A DNA stretch of 64,000 bases from Agapanthus africanus (Eukaryota > Streptophyta > Magnoliopsida > Asparagales > Amaryllidaceae). The notes under the pieces were generated by a model, which saw nothing but the letters and a program-made list of their open reading frames with translations, was not told the origin of the DNA and searched no databases. Position numbers and translations under genes: made by a program. Shown in pieces: positions 41,402-51,796 of the stretch. The stretch lies in NCBI GenBank assembly GCA_030015575.1, contig CM057340.1, forward strand, positions 754,795,632-754,859,631, read 5' to 3'. Positions within the stretch are counted from its first letter, which is position 1; every line of letters begins with the position of its first letter.

Positions 41402-42452
41402 TCAGCTCTTTGACGGCTTGGTCATCAAGGATGATATCCTCAGAAACCTTTTCTTCCCCTTATCCTTTCTATTTGACCCACTGTTCGAGAGTCCAAGATT
41501 CTTTTCGGGCAGCGTGCGGTTGCGCAGCTGAATATTTTCACAGGTCCTCGGTTCTTCCTCTTTTCCCAGGGCATACTCTTTAAAGAGAGGGCCAAGAGCC
41601 ATTTCTTCATCAGAGTCGCTCCCGAAGATAAGAACTTGCGATCCCCCGGCGTTGACCATGCGACAGTTGCCGGTGGTTCTTTTATGCTCCTCGGTCATAC
41701 TTCTCTGCTCCCGACGAGCTTTGCGTTTTATCTTTGCCGGTGAGCAACATATCCTGCCACCATCTTTTAAAAGCGTTGCACTCTTCAGTAGGGTGCGCAA
41801 TCTTTCGATGATATAAGCAGTAGCTACGATGCATTTCTGCTTCACCAAGAATGTTTCCTTTGGGGGGTGGCAGCTTCATTTCCATTGATATGGCTTTGGC
41901 AAACCTCTTCCTCGTCTTGAATCTGTTTTTATTCGCAATGGAGGTATTTTGATCTAGCGGGGATATTTCAGCCCTTTCGTCCAGTCGCCGACGTTTGGCC
42001 TTTTCAAATATGGCCATCTCACGCTTCCGATCAGCTTTGCTTTTAAGAAGAGCTATGTTTAGGAATGCATCAATTATTTCATCTGATGGCCCCAGGAGTT
42101 CTGGCTCAGGACCTGCCCCCAGTTTCTTTGTGCAAGAATCCTCTTCATTGTCTAGTGATGAATGAGAGATCACATGGCAACTTGCCATGTAATCTTCAGA
42201 TTCATCTGATGAGTCTTCTCCATCATTTCCGTCCTTAAGGACGTGGCTGAGAAACTCTTGCAGTGTGACCGGAGTCCGCGCCTTCTGGTTATACTCTTCC
42301 AGTGCATCAATCTGTTTTTGTAGGTCCGTGCGCTTGTCGCCAGGCTTCACGGGCTTCTTGAATTTCTTCTTCTTCTTTGAAGATTTTGATGGCTGGATGT
42401 GAGTGCTCTGGCTATCACCACCTATTTTTAGAGTTGGGCGCGGTTTTAGCAT
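41402..42452 (-). pseudogene. D gag C-terminal part with second CHHC knuckle
   Basis: KKKKFKKPVKPGDKRTDLQ, EFLSHVLKDGNDGEDSSDES, IIDAFLNIALLKSKADRKRE, FAKAISMEMKLPPPKGN, then YCLYHRKIAHPTEEC at about 41780-41825 followed by FKRWWQ. A frameshift just after it leads to FGSDSDEEMALGPLFKE and NRTLPEKNLGLSNSG. Strongly charged, with acidic then basic blocks, consistent with a nucleocapsid-like tail. Confidence 0.8.
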
Positions 42453-42568
42453 CCCCTCGATGATCTCAAGTTCCAGTAGATTCTTCTACCTAATTGCCAG
42501 ACATGTGTGGAGAGCCTTCAGCATTCTTTTCGTCTTGGCTGAAAGAGCGACCTCCCATGGAGCTTCTT

Positions 42569-42877
42569 TTACGAAAGAACATGATGCCCCGGTGTATCCG
42601 TTTTCTTGGGAGTGTGTGGCCGAGGCGGGTTCACCTTCCCGTTCTCAGATAATACGAATTTTCCCTGTTGGTACTGATCTTCTATCCAGGTTTTGAAGAT
42701 GTAACAATTATCGATCAGATGGCCCAACATTCGGTGATAAGGGCAGTAGTTAGGATTGCTAATGTCGCCTGGTTGCACTGGGCGTCTTGGCTCTGGGAGC
42801 GTAATGAGCCTGTTGCGGAGTGCAAGCTCGAATAAGCTCTTTGTCTTGTCTCGAGGGAATGAGTAAGGGCGACTCAT
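42569..42877 (-). pseudogene. D gag first CHHC knuckle module
   Basis: RPYSFPRDKTKSLFELALRN, RNRLITLPEPRRPVQPGD, YCPYHRMLGHLIDNC (C-x2-H-x4-H-x4-C), FKTWIEDQYQQGKFVLSE. In frame with the gag core upstream (stops at about 42950 and 43063 between). Spacing equals the CCHC zinc knuckle, with His in place of the second Cys. Confidence 0.82.
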
Positions 42878-43858
42878 TTTATCTTCGAGAGATCGAGTTC
42901 TGTTATTTTGGCGATCAACTGATCTCGGGCCACCAGGCTGCTATTGAGCATTGGCTACGACAATCGCTTTCCCCTTTCCCTTTTTGTTTCGAGAATCCGG
43001 CTTTGGACGAGACGGTCTATGACCCATCTGGTCCATTTGGGCCAGTTTGTTGATTAAGGCTTAGAATGTGGTTAGATTAAAGAACATCATGAATTGTGAA
43101 ATGGTTGCATGAGGGTCCAAAGTGCCCACAAACATGCCTACCGCTGACACTTCTTCGATCTGTTGTTCGCATTTCAACCACAGATTCCGCCATCGGATGG
43201 CGTATTGGACCCACGTCTTGCCTGGCTTCACCCTGGCATTGATCAGTGCCGTTATCAGGGTGCGTTCACTAGCACTCACGAATCGCTGGGTGAATAACAA
43301 CTCCATTTCTGTGAAATTCTTAATGGAGTCGTTTGGAAGCTCGGAGTACCACTCAAATGCTGTTTCCGAAAAGCTACCGATGAATTGACGGAGCAAAAGT
43401 TTATCATCGCCCCCGGTGTTGCCGAAAAGAGCTCTGAACTGGGCGACGTGCTGGTGAGGATTGCCTGTCCCCTTGTACACATGAAATTTGGGGATTGTGT
43501 ATCCCGGTGGGTATTTTATTTGGTCATACCAGTTTGGATACGGTCGCCCAGTTTTAACGACTTGACCGGCCGCTTCATTCGCCTGGTGAGCTCGTATTTG
43601 CTGAGCAATATAGTCATCCAGTACGGCCTTGGAAATGGTTTCCTTCTTGGCTGCTGAAAGAGCCGGAGGAGGATTAGATGTCTCCTCTCTATCGTCTTCA
43701 ACAATGATCGGAGGTTCTTCAGCTGGAGGGTCCGGCTATAACATCATCCCTACCATGTCTTGGAAGAGAAGCGCCATTTGTTTTTTGTTGGTAGCTTGTT
43801 CTGCTGCTTCTCTGTCCTTCTTTTCGAGGACTCTGCGTAGGAAGTCAGCATCGGTTTC
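42878..43858 (-). pseudogene. D gag core
   Basis: Retrotransposon gag core: PKFHVYKGTGNPHQHVAQFR, LLLRQFIGSFSETAFEWYSE, MELLFTQRFVSASE, TWVQYAIRWRNLW, DPHATISQFMMFF (about 43061-43490). Upstream, DADFLRRVLEKKDREAAEQ is a likely coiled coil. Stops replace Gln at about 43740 and 43063. It makes the particle shell in working elements. Confidence 0.85.
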
Positions 43859-45133
43859 TTATTCATGACGCTGCTCTGATGATGCCTCCGGGTTTTCTTT
43901 TGGCCCGGTGAGTGCGGCCATTGCAGTCAGCATCTCCTGAAGTTTCTGCTGCTGCTGTTCCTGAGCCCTTATTATTGATCGGGTGAGCGGTCGGTGACCC
44001 ATCATAGCGCGGATTTCCTCTTTTCTGGAAGCCATGTAAACAGTATGCACCGTTATGCCCCCAGACTTGGGGCGTTTGGGCTCAACGTCTTTGTGATCTG
44101 CCGTAGTCACAGGGACTTTCTCCGGCCTCCTTTTCTTTTGAGCAGTTGACGTTGAGGGGGCCGTTGCAGCGGGCACCCAGGTGGTTGTCGTCCTTTGTGG
44201 CTTGCCAGGACGGTTTTCTTCCTGCTGAACCTTCAACTTCTTCTGTCGACGGGGATAGTCTTAATCAATCACTGACTCCTGAACTCATCGCCAGACTTTG
44301 TAAATTTTGGAAGAAAGCCGCTGAGGGGGTTGCTCCGGCTTTGTTTCTATAACATTCTCCACGGGCGGAGGAGATCTTTTCAGTAGGGCGGTAGGAGAGT
44401 TCCTGCGCACCTTGTTCAGCAATTCAAAGATGTTCCCGATTGGAACAGCAGCATTGACTTCCACCGTTGGGGCTGGTGGAGTTAGCCCAGAGGGGGAGTT
44501 GCCTCCAGATTTCCTTACTCGGCGCCAGTGGCGACGTCGAGCGTGTCGAGCCGTTGGGATTGTTTCAGCTTGAGGGGTGACTTCGTCATGCCCCCTGATC
44601 TGGTGCGGCGCTGCTGGTAACAGCCTCTTGAAGACCGACGTCCGTTGAGCAGTAGTATCCAGTCTGTCAAAGACAGAGTTTTGAGCAGGAACGGGAGCCA
44701 GGGTGGCCAACCTCGTAAAGACCGATCCCTTGACGGGAGAAGCTTCTTTAGTGACCTTGAGAGCAGGAATGGCTATCCGCTTTGGGATGGCCGCTTCAGG
44801 TATCGTGGGCTTCTTGACAGGCCCATTGGAGTTCAGGCTCAGCCTATCGAAGACTGATGCTGTTGGCTTGACATCGGCCGACCCGTTGAGAGGGGCCGTG
44901 GTAGTAGTGAGCCGATCAAAGACCGATTTCTTTTGCGCTTCTTGCGGCAGCGGGATGTTAATGCTCACTGGTGGGAGCATGGTCCCGAAGAACAAACCGG
45001 TGGTAGCCTGTGTCACCTGCTCTATCGGCATTTTGAACAGGGAGGCCGCCTGAGGTCCATAAGCTATGCCTCTAGATAAGGCGGAACGCGAGTTGCAATT
45101 GCAGCTGGAACATTTCATGCAAGTAGACGCCAT
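43859..45133 (-). pseudogene. D gag N-terminal part
   Basis: Start MASTCMKCSSCNCNSR at 45133 is chosen because B starts MASKYTTCNCNSR. An upstream in-frame Met is not shared. The N-terminus has CxxCxxCxC. Then five SVFxRL motifs (SVFDRL, SVFDRL, SVFTRL, SVFDRL, SVFKRL) within about 44620-44940, RRRHWRRVRK, and PEQPPQRLSSKIYKVWR. Stops at 44285, about 44255 and 43859, all in one frame with the core. No enzymatic domain. Confidence 0.8.
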
Positions 45134-45258
45134 TGATGTTTCACTTTCTGCGCCAAGCAGGAAACCAAATTTTAGTACTTTAAATCCAAGGGCAACCATA
45201 TCAAACCGCGATTCGATTGTGAACACGACACACGAAGTGTGGAGTGGAAAGAGGAAAA

Positions 45259-45280
45259 GGTCCCACCGGGCGTTCCAGAA
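45259..45280 (-). other. D primer binding site (probable)
   Basis: Minus strand: LTR end, then GA and TTCTGGAACGCCCGGTGGG. Same block as B 23077-23098, one base different (GGAAC/GGTAC). tRNA not identified. Confidence 0.5.
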
Positions 45281-45282
45281 TC

Positions 45283-48200
45283 TATTTACCGCCGGAAACC
45301 GGGAAGACGAACGTCTTGCCTGAATCTGGGGGCAGATGCTAATTGGTGCTTTCCGTCCACCTCTCCGAAGATGCCAAGTTGATTTATGGCACCATGTATC
45401 GAAGGTCTAAACGGATGCGGCCGATATAGCAGACTTCGTCAGATTCCCCCTCGTTTGAGGGGTTTTTGATTGTGGGGACGCTCTTCCCTGCAGGCGTAAG
45501 CCCCTGCAGTTAATTACGCTACCGCATCGCGGTAACAACTTTCTCCTTCTCCAGATGGTCACTTCATGTCGTGGTGTGTTTGTTTTGTTTGTGGTTGCCC
45601 GTGGATTGTATACGGAGACTAATTTATGTTGTCGCCCGTAGGACGTGGATTAGTCCAAATCCTTATCTTCTTAGATTTGGGTTTGGGGGTTTGGTTTGAA
45701 GATACGTTAGTCTCATTTGAGACTATGATCAACTTAAACGTTTGTTAAGGATACGTTAGTCTAATTTCTAGACTAAGATCTACTTAACGGGATCATTTAG
45801 ATCCAACAAGAGAGCATTTGGACTCTATTGTTTAGTTTGGGGACATTGCGGTCAGTTAGTTTAAGGACATTACGATCCAAGTTAAGGACATCATAGTCCA
45901 TTAGTTTAAGGACCCCACAGTCCGGTTTAGAGACATCGTAGTCTATAAGGTTTGAGGACATCGTAGTCCATGAGTTTAAGGACCCCACAGTCCGGTTTAG
46001 TGACATCGTAGTCTATAAGGTTTAAGGACATCGTAGTCCATGAGTTTAAGGACCCCACAGTCCGTAGAAATGTGTGGTTGTCGGGACCCGTCACCTTTCT
46101 GAAGACGTTGAAGGATTACAACGACAGATATCAGAGGAGTAAAGAGATGTACCCTCGAACCGGATGTAGATTGATTGGAAAATCTATAGCCCAGTTTGGG
46201 ACTAAAATTTGTTGAATATTCATGAGCAGATGGGCTCAGTTCAATATAAGTTGAGGACTTACGGCCAATGTTGGGCTAAGTCCAATTAAAATGTTTAACA
46301 TTTTATCGCTCTGGCTGTTGAGCCTTTATTTGGGCTTGGCCCTTTTAATAATGCTAAGCATTGGGTTCTGACATCTTTTGTCTTGTATTGAATGCACAAC
46401 ATTCATCAGAACAATGTGTGTTCTGACAGTGCGCCACGTGGTGCGCCAGGAGCTTTAGGCCAATCAAAGAGCGCATAGCGCTTCTGTCGGGTAGTGCGCG
46501 CGAAGATAACACGTGTCGCGCTTAGCGCTAAGCGCTAGTTTATTAGCGCATTGCGCTTTTAATTTATGAGCGCTTTGCGCTGATTTAATGGCGCACCAGT
46601 GAGTGAAACGTGGCGTGATTGGCGCTGAGCGCCGGTCCATGGGCGCAGTGCGCTGTCTCATAAGCACAAAGCGCAAGCTGTGTCTATAGTTGACACGTGG
46701 CATACTTTGGCGCTAAGCGCCAGTCCAATGAGTGCAAAAGCGCAGTTCATGAGTGCAAGGCACTTTTCAGTAGCGTAAAGCGCATTTGATCAAATTTATG
46801 ATCAGAGAACAAGTTTATGTTCTCCTTTTAAAGGAGGTCTTGCCTCAAGGTCCAAGAACAAAAGTTCTTATTTATAAAAAAGGCACTGCCTCTGTAGATC
46901 ATGATATGTAAATGAAGTAAATACTTCTTTTGTTTTTATGATGGGATCTTTTGATCTCTTTTTATCAAAGACCCTGGTCTTTTATAGATCTATGATCCTT
47001 TTTAGAAGATAGTTCTTCCTTTCATGAGATGATTTCATCTCTGTGTTCAAGAATCATGTTCTTTACATTGAAGAAATGGTCTTCTTTTGCTAAAAACTTG
47101 CTTTTCTTTCTTTGAGTTTTCTCAAAGTTTGTAGGGGGGTTTCTCTATATCAGTTAAAGAGATCTTTCTCTGATTGATTTGGGAATTTTTCCCACCGTTG
47201 GATCTTTGATCCTAAGGCATCTGTTTTGCAGAAGATAATCTTCTTATTTTAATAAAATTGGTAAGATCTTTCCATAAAAGAATTTTAATTCTGATTAATT
47301 AATAATTTATTATTAGATCTTTTGATCTAACGGTGGGGAATTCTTAATTCCAGCGCCAGCGCACCATGCGCCAGCGCACCTACGTTCGACACGTGGCGTG
47401 CAGCGCAACTGCGCTAGCGCACCCGTGTTTGACTTGTGGCGCACAGCGCAGAGCACTGGATCTGAAGCATTACTTCAACAGAGGTGTCTTTTCACCTCTC
47501 TTTTTAAGTCAAACTTGTGTTCCCCAGAACTTTCATTTCCCAAGTCTTGGAAATAGCTCCACTATGCATAAAGTTTTCTGTGACTAGTCTTTATAACTCG
47601 AAGCAAAGTTTCTTTCTTTTCTCATCTCCGAAGAACCCTCTCAATTATGTCTTGTAACCGCCCACATTCTCGTCAACAACCGTGGGAAGTGCCCATTCAG
47701 GACATTTTTCCTCGTTTTGCTGCGCGCTTGGTAGATCCTTCTCTTACGGATGACCAATGCGATGCAGCGCTGTACGAGCTCTTGACTCGTGTAAGGTCTC
47801 CTCTTCCCCCACACTCTATTTGGTTTCGGATGATCCTTACGTCTGTGCTAGCTGATATTCTCCCTCCTCCAGCAGAGATGTCCTCGGCAATGCTTGATGC
47901 TGCTGAGGACAAGATCGAGTGCTTCTTCGAGGCGCATTTGATCACTGAAGCCCTGAGGGATTGCTCCGTCCACTTGCTGAGCCAGATACGGGCTCGTCGG
48001 GTCGTTATCTCCACTTTCTCTGGTGAGTGCGGCGTTGATCGATAGATGGCTACTCCTCGAGAGGATCGTCGTTTCGACATGGTGGAGAAGACGGAAAGGG
48101 AACTGGACAATCTTCTCCTTAGCTTTGCGAACCCCTGTCCTTTTGATCCCATGTTTGGTGATCTGTTTTCAATGTAATAACAAAAAGATGTTTTAATTAA

Positions 48201-48786
48201 GTATTTTATTATCCGCTACGTGTTTCTTTGTTTTTAATTCTTTGTTATTCCTCTGTAAGGTGTTTATGCGCTGCATAATTTAACTTGCTATAATCAGGTG
48301 CAAGTAATTCTTGTAAGGATGAAGCGCTTCTGGCGTTTAGCGTTTCTGGCGCCTAGCGCTCTCGTGCTTTGCACGTGGGCGCCGTTTTAGAGTCTTTGAC
48401 TCTTATTGCAGGCGCATTTGATGTTAGCATTTTTCATGAAGCGTTACTTCGCTTTCTAATCTTGGAAACAGAGCTTTTCTCTAATTTGAGGTACGCAGCA
48501 CAGAACACAGCGCAACTGCGCTAGCGCATCCGTGTTTGACACGTGGCGCGCGGCACGCCTAGTGCGAGCGCACTCGTGGTGCGCTGCCTAGAGTGCAGCG
48601 CAACTGCACTAGCGCATCCGTGTCTGACACGTGGCGCGCAGCGCAGAGCGCTGGATCTGAAGCGATACTTCAGTTTTTGACTCTTGAGTTTTTAAACAGA
48701 GCTTTGCTCTGATTGGGGGAAGCAAAAGCGTCGCTTCATTTCCAATCTTGGAATTTTAACAGAGCTTTGCTCTGATTGGGGAAACA
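45283..48786 (-). repeat. D 5' LTR (3504 bp)
   Basis: Direct repeat of 27750-31313. Terminal TG has become TA at 45283. A 50-bp deletion between ATCAG repeats (near 47155) removes the TATA box. Carries the better-preserved copy of the LTR ORF and the same hairpin run (about 46790-47340). Confidence 0.93.
47647..48177 (+). pseudogene. ORF in D 5' LTR, antisense to gag
   Basis: A 176-codon frame starting MSCNRPHSRQQPWEVPIQD and ending FANPCPFDPMFGDLFSM. A single TAG at 48043 (TGG in the other LTR) interrupts it. Taken with the left copy, the ancestor was open. Blocks: ARLVDPSLTDDQCDAALYEL, PPHSIWFRMIL, SSAMLDAAEDKIECFFEAHL, RDCSVHLLSQIRARR, FDMVEKTERELDNLLLSF. It resembles the internal aORF (LDAAEDK, RD..V.LL.Q, NPCP), so a gene of this kind has been taken into the U3. 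No known domain. Confidence 0.72.
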
Positions 48787-49584
48787 ATGTCAAGAGCCAT
48801 ACTAACAGGAAAGCTTGTCAAATGGGCCCTCCTCTTGATGGAGTTCTCGATAACATATCGGCCCCTCAAGGCAGTGAAAGGCCAGGCCATCGCCGACTTT
48901 TTCGCTGAACATCCAATACCAGCCGATTCTCCCTTAAATTGCGAATTGCCAAATGAACATGCGTTCGACGCAATCGACAGGGAGGAGGAAGGAAATAATG
49001 CCCGATGGGAACTCTACTTCGATGGAGTATCATCCATGAAGAAGCGAAAGCACAACACCCCTATGATTAAAGCCGGGGTGGGCCTTATCATCATGACCCC
49101 GCAAGGAGGGATAATGCGTTTCTCCCTTTTATTGACAGAGCCAAGAACAAACAACGAAGCTGAGTACGAAGCTTTGATAGCAGGTCTTGAGATTGCTGTC
49201 GACATGGGAATCGAAAACATCCTCATATATGGAGACTCCCAGCTGGTCATTAGCCAACTAAATGGTGACTGTCAGACGTGCAAGCCAGAACTGATCAGGT
49301 ATGGTGAAAGAGTGCAGCAACTGCTGACGCAAATCCCTTCCTACATCCTAGAAAGCATGCCGCGTGCGGAAAATAGCAAGGCGGATGCGTTAGCCAAGCT
49401 CGCTAAAGAACTGGACGACGAAAACCTCGATGACGTAAGGATCATTGTGCAGAGCCGCCGGATTCTCGCGCTAGCAGAAATATCCCCGGAGTCGTCTGAA
49501 AGAAAAGAAGCGACCAGACAAGCGGTCCTCCAAATAGAAGACGAAGAAAGGGTCAAGGATTGGAGAGAAGTCTTCATAGACTAA
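48787..49584 (+). CDS. A end of first RNase H and second RNase H
   Basis: Resumes A after D (the first five bases are the target duplication). Open for 265 codons. Residues 1-48 finish the first RNase H and connector (KWALLLMEFSITYRPLKAVK, GQAIADFFAEHP). The second RNase H has all four acidic residues: Asp79 in LYFDG, Glu126 in NNEAEYEAL, Asp150 in IYGDSQL, Asp200 in SKADALAKL. Tail to WREVFID. It is the best kept second RNase H in the window, although the RT before it is dead. Confidence 0.9.
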   Translation: MSRAILTGKLVKWALLLMEFSITYRPLKAVKGQAIADFFAEHPIPADSPLNCELPNEHAFDAIDREEEGNNARWELYFDGVSSMKKRKHNTPMIKAGVGLIIMTPQGGIMRFSLLLTEPRTNNEAEYEALIAGLEIAVDMGIENILIYGDSQLVISQLNGDCQTCKPELIRYGERVQQLLTQIPSYILESMPRAENSKADALAKLAKELDDENLDDVRIIVQSRRILALAEISPESSERKEATRQAVLQIEDEERVKDWREVFID

Positions 49585-50811
49585 TTCAAATCCCATCGAA
49601 CACCCGAAGACGCATCGTTAAGACATCAGCTCATGAAGCGAGCCCTGTCCTTCGCCTTCGTCAATGATACTCTTTATAAAAGATCATTCGACTGTCTGTG
49701 GCTGAAATGCCTGGGACCAGAAGAAGCAAAAAGGGTCATCCAAGAAACTCACGATGGACTCTGCGGTTTTTATCAGGCCGGACTGAAGATGAAGCTGAAG
49801 ATCAAGAGAATGTGCTACTATTGGCCCACGATGATTCAGGACTGCCTCGAATATGCGAAGCAGTGTCACTCGTGCCAAATTCACGAGGACTTTATCCACC
49901 AGCATCCAAATCCACTGCACCCAACACTGGCTAACTGGCCGTTCGAAATGTGGGGAACCGATATAATCGGGCCTATCGAACCAGCATCATCCAAAGGACA
50001 TCGGTTTATATTGGCAATAACCGATTAATTCTCTAAATGGGCAGAGGCGGTACCGCTAAGGGAGGTGAAGACGGAGAACATCCTCCATTTCTTCAGGACA
50101 CATGTCATCTACCGGTTCGGCACTCCGCGACGAATCATCTCGGATAATGGACCGGCCTATAGGAGCCATAAGATCAGCCGCTTCACACAGCAGCATAATA
50201 TAGATTGGAGATACTCTTCAGTCTATAATCCCCGAGCTAATGGTCTAGTTGAGGCTTTTAACTAGACCTTGACGAAGATCATAAAGAAAACGGTGTTCAG
50301 AAATAAAAGGGACTGGCACGAGAGACTGCATGAAGCACTCTGGACGTATCGAACCACGTTCAAAACGGCCATGAATACAACGCCATTCGCGTTGGTATTC
50401 GGCACGGAGGCGTTACTTCCCTTGGAGATAGAGCTACCCTCTCTACGAGTGGCAGTTTGATATGAGCTGAAGGATGAATAAAACGCCCATCTTCGGCTCG
50501 AGGAGCTCGATGCCCTCGATGAAACTCGCCTCATGGTGCAGCAAAACCTGGAAGCTTACAAAGCAAGGATTACGCGCTCATACGAAAGACTAACCAGACC
50601 AAGAACATTCCTCCAAGGCGAACTCGTGCTAGTTGTCAAAAAACCTATGATCCCCAACCGTGCAAAGCGGGGGAAATTCGAGCCAAAGTATGAGGGACCG
50701 TATATTATAGAAAATGTCTACCAAGGTGGGGCCTACTTGCTTATGGATATGCATGGCGAAAGACCCTTCCGTCCAATAAACGGCCGGTTCTTTAAGAAAT
50801 ACTATACCTAA
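49585..50811 (+). pseudogene. A integrase
   Basis: N-terminal zinc part ETHDGLCGFYQAGLKM has Tyr where D has His, then CHSCQIHEDF. Core: MWGTDIIGP (Asp), ISDNGPAY (Asp), NGLVEAFN (Glu), so the DDE triad is present. C-terminus: FGTEALLPLEIELPS, ERLTRPRTFLQGELVLVVKK, EGPYIIENVYQGGAYL, FFKKYYT. Stops at 49582, about 50026, 50263, 50458 and 50479 all lie in one frame, with no frameshift. Confidence 0.88.
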
Positions 50812-51180
50812 CAAGTCACAACTCAGGTTAATGATAGATAACGACGCTTGTGTCTGCTCACTGTCTTCCTGAGTCAAGACTCTATAAGTAGTATCCAGCA
50901 AAACTTTGCCTCGAAGCTGTGCATGGACCGAGATGTCCCTAAACTAACACTGGACCGAGATGTCCCTAAATTAACAATGGACCGAGATGTCCCTAAACTA
51001 ACGATGGACCGTAATGTCCTTAAACTAATACGTCGCCTCAAGCACGGTGATAATGGAATTCAAGTCCATAAGTCCTAACGGCAAGAGTTGCCACTTAAAT
51101 CCCGCTAGCTACGTAGCTACCCCGGTGGAGAAGTCCCCTCTAAGTCCCATTAGCGAACAAAAGGGTAAAAAAAGGTACGC
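50812..51180 (+). repeat. A post-integrase region with GGAC-N6-GTCC array
   Basis: Four 27-bp units at 50925-51020, each TGGACCGAGATGTCCCTAAA or close. The rest (51030-51180) has no coding signal or strong repeat. In B the equivalent array lies right after gag because pol is deleted. Confidence 0.78.
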
Positions 51181-51796
51181 CCACAAGCAAAATGGGAACA
51201 GATGAAAACCTGAAAAGGCTCCGTGAGTAAAAACAGCAGGGCTGCCTGTGAGCTTATGAAAACCCGAAAGGGCGCAATCTTGTTAAAATAAAAACACCTT
51301 CAAGATCCTCTCGACCTTGTGAGGAGAAAACACCTGCGTGAGATCCTTACTACTTATAAGGGAGCAATACACTTAGGGATCCCCATGATTCCTATGGAGA
51401 AATTACACTTACGAGATCCTCACGACTCGTAAGGAGAATCTCCCTCCTATGAGACCCTCATGGCTCATAGGATTCAAAAGCCTTAAGATACAGGAACCTG
51501 AACATATTCTTAAACCATGACACTCCCCAAGTTGCCCTACAAACGGTCCAATATTGATCCCTGTATACAATCCACGGGCACAAATAAACGTTCCATCACC
51601 AAGTCCTTGTGTAGTAAACGACACTTGTAAGTCCTCTCGACTTATAAGGAGAAAATTCCTTTGTGAGATCCTTACGTCTTATAAGAGAACACACACTTAG
51701 GAATCGCCACGATTCCCAAGGAGAAAATACATATTCGGGATCCTCTCGACTCGTACGGAGAAATACCTTTATGAGACCCTTACAGCTCGTAAAACC
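51181..51796. repeat. CCCTTTCGGG unit and constant-loop hairpins (A, inverted)
   Basis: 51195-51290 is one inverted copy of the B 150-bp unit. 51300-51790 is an inverted constant-loop hairpin array: CCTATGAG/CTCATAGG around ACCCTCATGG (51446-51471), CTTACGAG stems and AGGAATC stems. GTATACAATCCACGGGC at about 51568. The stem CCTATGAG differs from CTTTATGAG in B and D on both arms. Confidence 0.8.

Larger units (their letters stand above)
27750..48786 (-). mobile_element. Element D: near-complete Tat-type retrotransposon
   Basis: A 21.0-kb element with 3.5-kb LTRs (27750-31313 and 45283-48786) and a perfect ATGTC duplication. Minus-strand order: 5' LTR, PBS, gag, PR, linker, RT, RNase H, second RNase H, IN, hairpin arrays, minisatellite, antisense ORF, PPT, 3' LTR. 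It inserted into A's RNase H in opposite orientation. All pol domains are recognisable, though single-base frameshifts and stops break the polyprotein. Confidence 0.93.
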
